DNA of 64,000 bases from Scalesia atractyloides (taxonomy: Eukaryota; Streptophyta; Magnoliopsida; Asterales; Asteraceae), in contig CAMTDV010000013.1 of the NCBI GenBank assembly GCA_947069175.1, forward strand, positions 14,861,001-14,925,000. Direction: 5' to 3'. This document shows positions 57,947 to 64,000 of this stretch, in pieces. The first letter of the stretch is position 1, and the number at the start of each line of letters is the position of its first letter. The notes under the pieces were generated by a model, which was not told the DNA's origin, did no database searches, and saw nothing but the letters and a program-made list of their open reading frames with translations. The translations under genes and the position numbers were made by a program.

Positions 57947-58839
57947 CTAGTTAGGTTGCTCGTTTGGGCCGTTATTATCTTCAACTGGATTGGTGTTTAT
58001 GTTGTAAGCTCTTCCTCTCGCGGCTGGTGGTGCTCGGTTTTCTTGATTTGCTTGGTTAACTAGGTTTGCTTGGGCTTGGGCGTTTATGACGTTAACCAAT
58101 CGAGGGCACATGTTTCTAAAATGGGTAGGGTCACCAAAATTAAAGCAAGCTCGAACATGTGGAACCATGGGGTATTGGGGTTGTTGATAGGGTTGGATCA
58201 TGTTTTGAGCAGGGGGTGGAGCTTGGTTTTGGGGCATGCGACAAGTCTTACTTAGATGAGCATAACGCCCACAAATAGCACACAATCGACAGGGTATGGT
58301 AGGTTGATGGTGATAAAAACAGGTATTGCATTGAGGGTGAGGTCCAATGTAGGGTTTCTTATTTGGGTGAGCAGAGTTGGGTGCTACTTGTGTGATTGGG
58401 ATAGCTTGGAGTGGTACGGCTTGTGGAGCTGGTTGATTGCCTTGAGTGATAGTGAAAGCTTGCCCGTCTCGCTTCCTCTTGGTAGTTGGTTAGGAAGAGG
58501 ATTCAGTTTGGGTTGGGTTTGAGGTTTCAGTTGGTGCTTTATCTTTCTTCTTCTCCTCCATGAAGTCTCCATTCCTAATGTGGTTTTTGGTGAGCTCTGT
58601 AGCTAACTCCATTGCTGCTTCCAAAGTTGCAGGTGTGGTACTTATTACAGGGTCCTGGATATTTGAAGGAAGACCCCGAACGTAGTGCTCGATCAAGCGG
58701 TAGAGGGGAGTGAACAAGTTGGGGACCATCTGATTCAACTCAAGGAATCACTTGTTGTATGTGGTGTGGTTGCCCTCCTTTTGTTTCAAAGAGTAGAACT
58801 CATCTTCTAATTTCTTGATTTCGCTTCTTGGACAAATCC
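57947..58839 (-). pseudogene. gag: gag of element F, cut by element G
   Basis: Tekay-type gag without its N-terminal half, which lies beyond element G. Readable: NQMVPNLFTPLYRLIEHYVR, TLEAAMELATELTKNHIRNG, zinc knuckles CAICGRYAHLSKTC and ACFNFGDPTHFRNMC (second Cys of the last knuckle is Phe), and RGRAYNINTNPVEDN. It ends at the TAG 57947-57949, the same place as in element A. Premature stops lie near 58490 and 58749. Confidence 0.8.
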
Positions 58840-59980
58840 TGTCACACCCCGACCCGCAGCGGAATAAGAGTCGGGGCATAATCGGGTTATCACCAAAGCT
58901 CAGGATATTTACTAATATGTTTCATATTTATTAAAGTCAAAATTACATTCTCAATAATCCAAACATGTTCATACAAATACAAAGAAAAATATTCAACTAA
59001 ACAATCCAAGCTCTAAACCAGTTTATTCTTCTAAGCCAATCCTATGTGTTTCTTGCAGCAGCTGGTTCACCTGTATCATGTGTAAAAATGGGGGTTTTTG
59101 GGTCAACATAAGTTGGCGAGTGAACCTTGTTAGATAAACATTTATTATTGATTTCTTGTTATCTTTATCAAGGAAAAATTGTGCAATAATCATATGTGAG
59201 CAAATGTAAATAATCAAACAATAGCAATAACAACCACAAACAATAACATACAATAATGTACAATAACATATGAACTTGCATGAATATATAAAATGAATGA
59301 AACTGTATATGTTGGCAACGTCACGTTCACGCTCATAATGTAATGGGGAACTGATGGCCTATGATGAATGTCTGTGCGATCAAGGCTCAATCAAACGGAG
59401 CCGATCGTATGTTGGCAACGCCAGGTTCACGCTCATAATGTAAGGGGAACTGCTCAACGCTCATAATGTAATGGGGAGCGGCGGCCTATGATATTGCATG
59501 TACTGAAAATAATAAATTAAATCTAAACAATAACCACACAAACAGTTGATACAAGCTGAATACACATTTGTTCATGATATGATGTATGCACAATTATTTA
59601 AATATAATAAATGGTAAGACACATGATACACCCCAAAAACGTGTTTAAAACGGGGAATTTGTAGAGATTCACTCACATTGGGTGCGTTCGGTTGGAGATG
59701 ATGAGATGCACACGAGTTTGAAGGATTGATCAACGAGGATTAACTAACCTAATAATAACGGAAGGTATTAGTAAATGAGTGGATTTTATTAATAATTTTA
59801 ATAGGATTTTTAGATATATTTTTGTGAGTTTAAGGCTATTTCCTATCTTTAAAAACATTATTTTAAGTATTTTTAATTTAATTTAAATTAAATAAATAAA
59901 AATATATAAAAATGTTGACTTTTGCGTTGACCATTGACCGTTGACTGTTGACTGTTTGACCGGTTCTATTGTGTGCATGT

Positions 59981-60392
59981 ATGCGCTGGGTGAGGCTCGA
60001 ACCCGAGACCTCCCGTACGCGTGCACGCAGCTCTACCAACTGAGCTACGTGTCTAACCTGAAATATTTCTGTTTTTAATTATATTTATATACTGTTTTAA
60101 TTTATTCAAAATTCATTTATTTTCAAAAAGGATTTTAATTATCAAACCGGTGCCGTCAACAGGTCTCGAACCCGGGACCTGTGATTTAATGTTGCACACA
60201 GTCCACCGCTGGAGTGTGTGTCTAACTTGGTTAATATATTGATTTTTATTATACTTAACATCTAATTGCGAAAGGATCCGGTTCAGTTTTAAAAGGAACA
60301 TTTTAATTACAGAGAGTGTGTGTGTGTCAAGGATCGAACTCGCGGCGTGTGATATATGTGTGCACACAGTCCACCACTGGACTGTGTGTCTA
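59981..60392 (-). repeat. Array of three tRNA-like modules in LTR G
   Basis: Modules begin near 59981, 60151 and 60313. Module 1 has TAGCTCAGTTGGTAGAGC and GGGTTCGAGCCTC. The module 2 hairpin has one broken pair (TGGAGTGTGTG); module 3 is perfect. Confidence 0.65.
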
Positions 60393-61229
60393 ACCCGAGA
60401 TAATATCCGAATTATATTAAAATTATAAACAACCTAACTTCGTCTTCTTCGTTACCAAATCTCAGACTACGATTACTCTATTGTTTTTTTGTTTAATTCA
60501 ATTGATAAACATTCAAATGACTAAAATGAAATGACAGAGAAGATTTTGGAAGTAGACATACCGGAGAAACGATTTATCTCATAATTCCGGCGAAGTCGTC
60601 GGCTCTGTTTTTACGGATTTCGTCTGCGCGGACAGATTAACAATTTTTATTAGCTAAATGCGAAATTGAAGCACTGAACAAGAATTACCAGAAGGTTTAG
60701 AAGACTATACCGTTTCACAGCGAGAATTTAGAATTTTCAGAAGTTTTCCGGCGAGAGTGAATTATCCGATATCGACGTCTGAAACTGATTCCGATTGAAG
60801 GGTTTGAGTTAGCAACAGCTTAACAACTGATAGACGATGAAAGAATTGAGAGGCTTACTGATTTGATGGAAAACACGGTTTTCCGACGAAAGTCCGACGA
60901 GTTCAAATAGCTTTCCCGACTAACTGAAAGTATTGCGAAAGTGAAATTAAAGGTCTGCAGATGTGTTTGAGTCGCGAGAGGGGACTATGATTGGAGTAAT
61001 TCAGGAAATGCAAGTTTTCGGTTATTAAAACCGATCAACTCTTGAATTCAAGTCCATTCAAAGCTAAATTGATTGGATGTGTCGGTGTATCGGTTATAAT
61101 CAGTAAACCGCGAACGATCAAACGTTTTTGGACGTTTGGTGACCGATTTCGGTTACAGTTAGCGTAAACAGATCGATTCATGGTTGAACATAAGATTTAA
61201 TTTATTCCTAGAACTATCAGAAAACATCA

Positions 61230-61309
61230 AGTGGCGGAGTGGTTACAAGTGTGCGTGTTAAGTCGTTGAGCTCTTTCCGACTGACCCGGGTTCGAGTCCC
61301 GGCAGCCTG
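61230..61309 (+). repeat. Antisense tRNA-Ser/Leu-like module of LTR G
   Basis: TGGCGGAGTGGTTA and T-arm CCGGG-TTCGAGT-CCCGG, perfect. Confidence 0.58.
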
Positions 61310-61493
61310 TTTTTCATTTTATTTATTTTATTTTTACTTTTTATCAATTATAACTTTTATATTCTAGTTTGTTTATTAATTATGCATCATTAAAAATTAA
61401 AATTGACATAAATACGCATCGAAATATTTATAACTTGATATTCGATTACAAACGAAGCGGGTTTGGAAAAACCCGTTTTTGACAAATGTTACA

Positions 61494-61530
61494 GTATCCC
61501 CTACTTTTAGGAATTTCGTCCCGAAATTTA
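61494..61530 (-). promoter_or_regulatory. Polypurine tract and inverted repeat, element G
   Basis: gtatcccctactttt next to LTR G, then AATTTCG-TCC-CGAAATT. Confidence 0.84.
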
Positions 61531-62220
61531 AGTAGTAGTAGTAGGAAAAAGATGCGGGTATTTTTCGCGCATTGAGTCTTCACGTTCCCAAGTAAACTCA
61601 GGTCCCCGTTTCGACTCCCAGCGTACCCTAACAATTGGAATGCGACTTCGTCTTAGACGTTTTTCTCCGAAGTCCATGATCTCTACTGGTCTTTCAATAA
61701 AATGCATAGATTCATCAATCTGAATATCTTCCAGAGGAATATGGAGGTTCTCATCAGCGAGGCACTTCTTCAAGTTTGATACGTGGAATGTGGGATGAAT
61801 TCTGTTGAGTTCTTCTGGTAGATCAAGCTTGTGTGCTACAGGTCCTACTCTTTCGAGTATCTTGAAAGGTCCTACGTAGCGTGGTGCCAGCTTGCCTTTT
61901 TGACCAAAACGAACTACTCCCTTCCACGGTGATACTTTTAAAAGTACATGATCACCAATGTTAAACTCCAAAGGCTTTCGTCGTTTATCTGCATAACTCT
62001 TTTGACGACTTTGAGCTGCTAGAAGATTGTTTCGAATTTGATGGATCTTGTCTGTGGTTTCTTGAATCAATTCTGGACCGGTGATTTGAGCTTCCCCAAT
62101 TTCGTGCCAACATACTGGGGATCGGCACTTACGACCATATAAAGCTTCAAAAGGTGCCATGCCGATACTTGAATGATAGCTGTTGTTGTACGAAAATTCA
62201 ACTAATGGTAAATGAGCGTC
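61528..62220 (-). pseudogene. pol: Integrase C-terminus and chromodomain-like tail of G
   Basis: Open from a TAG (62221-62223, a Trp codon in B) to the stop at 61528. Contains MAPFEALYGRKCRSPVCW, HVLLKVSPWKGVVRFGQKG, HPTFHVSNLKKCLADEN and the tail RRSRIPIVRVRWES, FTWERED. Nearly the same as B. Confidence 0.85.
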
Positions 62221-63204
62221 CTAATTTCCCTTGAAGTCTATGACACATGCTCGAAGTATATCTTCAAGAGTTTGAATGGTGCGTTCAGATTGTCCATCAG
62301 TTTGAGGATGATAAGCGGTACTGAGATCTAATCGTGTACCCAAAGCGGTTTGTACGGCTTGCCATGTTCGTGAAGTGAAACGACCATCACGATCTGAAAT
62401 AATGCTTAACGGTACACCGTGACGGCTTACGATTTCGCTGATGTAGATACGAGCTAGCTTCTCCTTCTTGAAATCTTCGCGGATTGGAATAAAGTGAGCT
62501 GATTTTGTAAGACGATCAATGATTACCCATATAGTGTCATACCCACCAGAAGTGCGAGGTAACCCGGTAATGAAGTCCATGGTAATGTTTTCCCACTTCC
62601 ATACAGGGATTTCAGGTTGGACCAGAAGTCGTGAGGGTCTTTGATGTTCAGCTTTTACCTTGGAACATGTAAGGCACTTAGAAACAAAAACAGCAATATC
62701 CTTTTTCATTCCAGGCCACCAGTAGGTGTATCGAAGGTCTTGATACATCTTTTCGGCTCCTGGATGTATAGAGTATCGTGTTTTGTGTGCCTCATTCATA
62801 AGGAATTCACGAAGGTTGTTGTGGTCAGGAATCCATATGCGATCTAGATAATACAGAATATCGTCAGATTTAGTTTCAATTTTAAGTTCAGCTCCACAGG
62901 ACAGCTCCTTTCGTACGTCGTCTTCCGTTACTGAAACATGTTGGGCTTCTCGAATTTGATCTTTAATGTCAGTTATGATTTGCGAACATAGAAGATGAGT
63001 GGAGTTCGCATAACCCTTTCGACTAAGTGCATCAGCCACCACATTTGCCTTGCTAGGGTGGTACCGAATTTCACAGTCGTAGTCATTTAGAAGTTCGACC
63101 CATCTTCGTTGCCTCATGTTTAACACCTTTTGGTTGAAGATATGTTGAAGACTCTTGTGGTCAGTGTATATTTCACACTTAGTACCATAGAGATAATGTC
63201 TTCA
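62221..63204 (-). pseudogene. pol: RNase H end and integrase core of G
   Basis: VVADALSRK, zinc finger HPGAEKMYQDL ... CLTCSKVKAEHQRP, core TMDFITGLPRT, ISDRDGRF, QTDGQSERTIQ (all three acidic residues present). Bounded upstream by a TGA at 63202-63204 where B has Trp, and downstream by the TAG at 62221. Confidence 0.85.
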
Positions 63205-64000
63205 TATCTTAAGAGCGAACACAACGGCTCCAAGTTCTAGGTCATGGGTGGTGTAGTTCTTCTCATGAGTTTTGAGTTGTCTAGAAGCATAAGCTATCAC
63301 CTTTCCTCTTTGCATTAGAACACAGCCTAGTCCTTGCCCTGACGCGTCGCAATAAACCACGAAGTCATCACAACCTTCAGGAAGAGTGAGGATTGGTGCA
63401 TCACAGAGTTTTTGTTAAGGGTTTGGAAGGCTTCTTCTTGTTTGGGTCCCCAAATGAAAGGTTTTCCCTTATGAGTTAAAGCCGTGAGTGGTACAGCAAT
63501 GCGAGAGAAGTTTGAAATGAAACGGCGACAATAACCAGCCAAACCAAGGAATGATCTTACTTCAGTTGGTGTACGTGGCGCTTGCCATTCTTGTACCGCT
63601 TTGATTTTTGATGGGTCGACATGTATTCCCTTGTCATTGACTACATGTCCAAGGAATTGTACCTCCTTTAACCAGAATTCGCATTTGGAAAATTTGGCGT
63701 AAAGCTTTTCATTCTCTAGGAGTGTAAGGATGAGTCGAAGATGTCGTTCGTGATCAGACTTAGACTTTGAGTAAATGAGGATGTCATCGATAAAGACTAT
63801 AACGAAACGATCGAGATAGGGTTTGCAGACTCTGTTCATTAAATCCATGAAGACAGCTGGAGCGTTGGTTAAACCAAATGGCATGACCATGAATTCATAA
63901 TGACCATAACGAGTTCGGAAAGCGGTCTTTGGGACGTCTTCTTCATGTACTCTGAGTTGATGATAACCAGATCGAAGGTCGATTTTTGAAAAACAGCTGG
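63205..64000 (-). pseudogene. pol: Reverse transcriptase and RNase H start of G (partial)
   Basis: RT is open from the window edge (SCFSKIDLRSGYHQLRV, MVMPFGLTNAPAVFMDLMNR, catalytic FIDDILIYS) through FLGLAGYCRRF to a one-base loss near 63417. RNase H then goes on in another frame to the TGA at 63202. The N-terminal part lies outside the window. Confidence 0.83.

Larger units (their letters stand above)
58840..61493 (-). repeat. LTR G (3' LTR)
   Basis: TGTCACACCCC...AATGTTACA, polypurine tract on the right. Conserved hairpin at 59378-59406, tRNA-like array at 59981-60392, antisense module at 61230-61309. Confidence 0.9.
58840..64000 (-). mobile_element. Element G, Tekay-like, 3' part (runs off the right edge)
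   Basis: 3' LTR, polypurine tract, integrase, RNase H and RT on the minus strand, closely similar to element B. Inserted into the gag of F. AATCC (58835-58839) would be its target duplication. Confidence 0.85.

Overview
The window is plant nuclear DNA made almost entirely of nested LTR retrotransposons. I recognise no host gene, rRNA gene or functional tRNA gene. The element types (Tekay-like chromoviruses with an initiator-tRNA-Met primer site, Athila-type elements with a tRNA-Asp primer site, LTRs starting TGTCACACCC and ending TGTTACA) fit a eudicot. I judge Asteraceae most likely, but that is recall of similar LTRs and was not searched.

Layout. 1-2312 and 23207-23721 are two parts of one minus-oriented LTR (family E), split by a 20.9-kb composite at 2313-23201 with the target duplication ATTAT on both sides. 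The composite has three copies of LTR A (2313-4638, 7670-10024, 20845-23201). Between the first two is a gag-only interior (4639-7669). Between the second and third is a rearranged piece of that interior, into which a Tekay-like element B (10716-20541; gag-pol with stops and frameshifts) is embedded. From 23722 to 36225 runs a decayed plus-strand Athila interior (protease, RT, RNase H, integrase, ATHILA ORF), cut by two solo LTRs with perfect target duplications (C, 24129-26397, ATGAG; D, 31523-34194, TTTAG). Its 3' LTR is at 36226-38050. Then come the 3' end of a second Athila-like element (38051-39955) and its LTR (39956-40294 plus 48638-49986), which is followed by a tRNA-Asp primer site and an eroded leader. 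That LTR is split by insertion K (40295-48637): one complete LTR plus five near-identical 1.2-kb head-to-tail units, each made of an LTR end, a leader and a primer site. 51.5-54.9 kb holds poorly defined remnants and a 404-bp MITE with long inverted repeats. 54911-58839 is another gag-only element (F), cut by a second Tekay-like element (G) that runs off the right edge.

How the parts fit together. B and G are the autonomous-type relatives (gag, PR, RT, RNase H, integrase, chromodomain-like tail). A and F keep the LTR plan, primer site, polypurine tract and a gag ending at its own stop, but lack pol, so they are best read as non-autonomous partners that would use enzymes supplied by B/G-like copies. 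All coding regions seen are broken.

The most unusual signal: nine LTRs of this superfamily (A1, A2, A3, B', B, C, D, F, G) carry two or three tRNA-like modules spaced about 162-176 bp apart in the sense orientation, plus one tRNA-like module in antisense. The D-arm-like hairpins of the sense modules are lengthened and show compensatory base changes between families. The second unusual signal is the 5 x 1.2-kb array in K, whose unit contains five clear hairpins.
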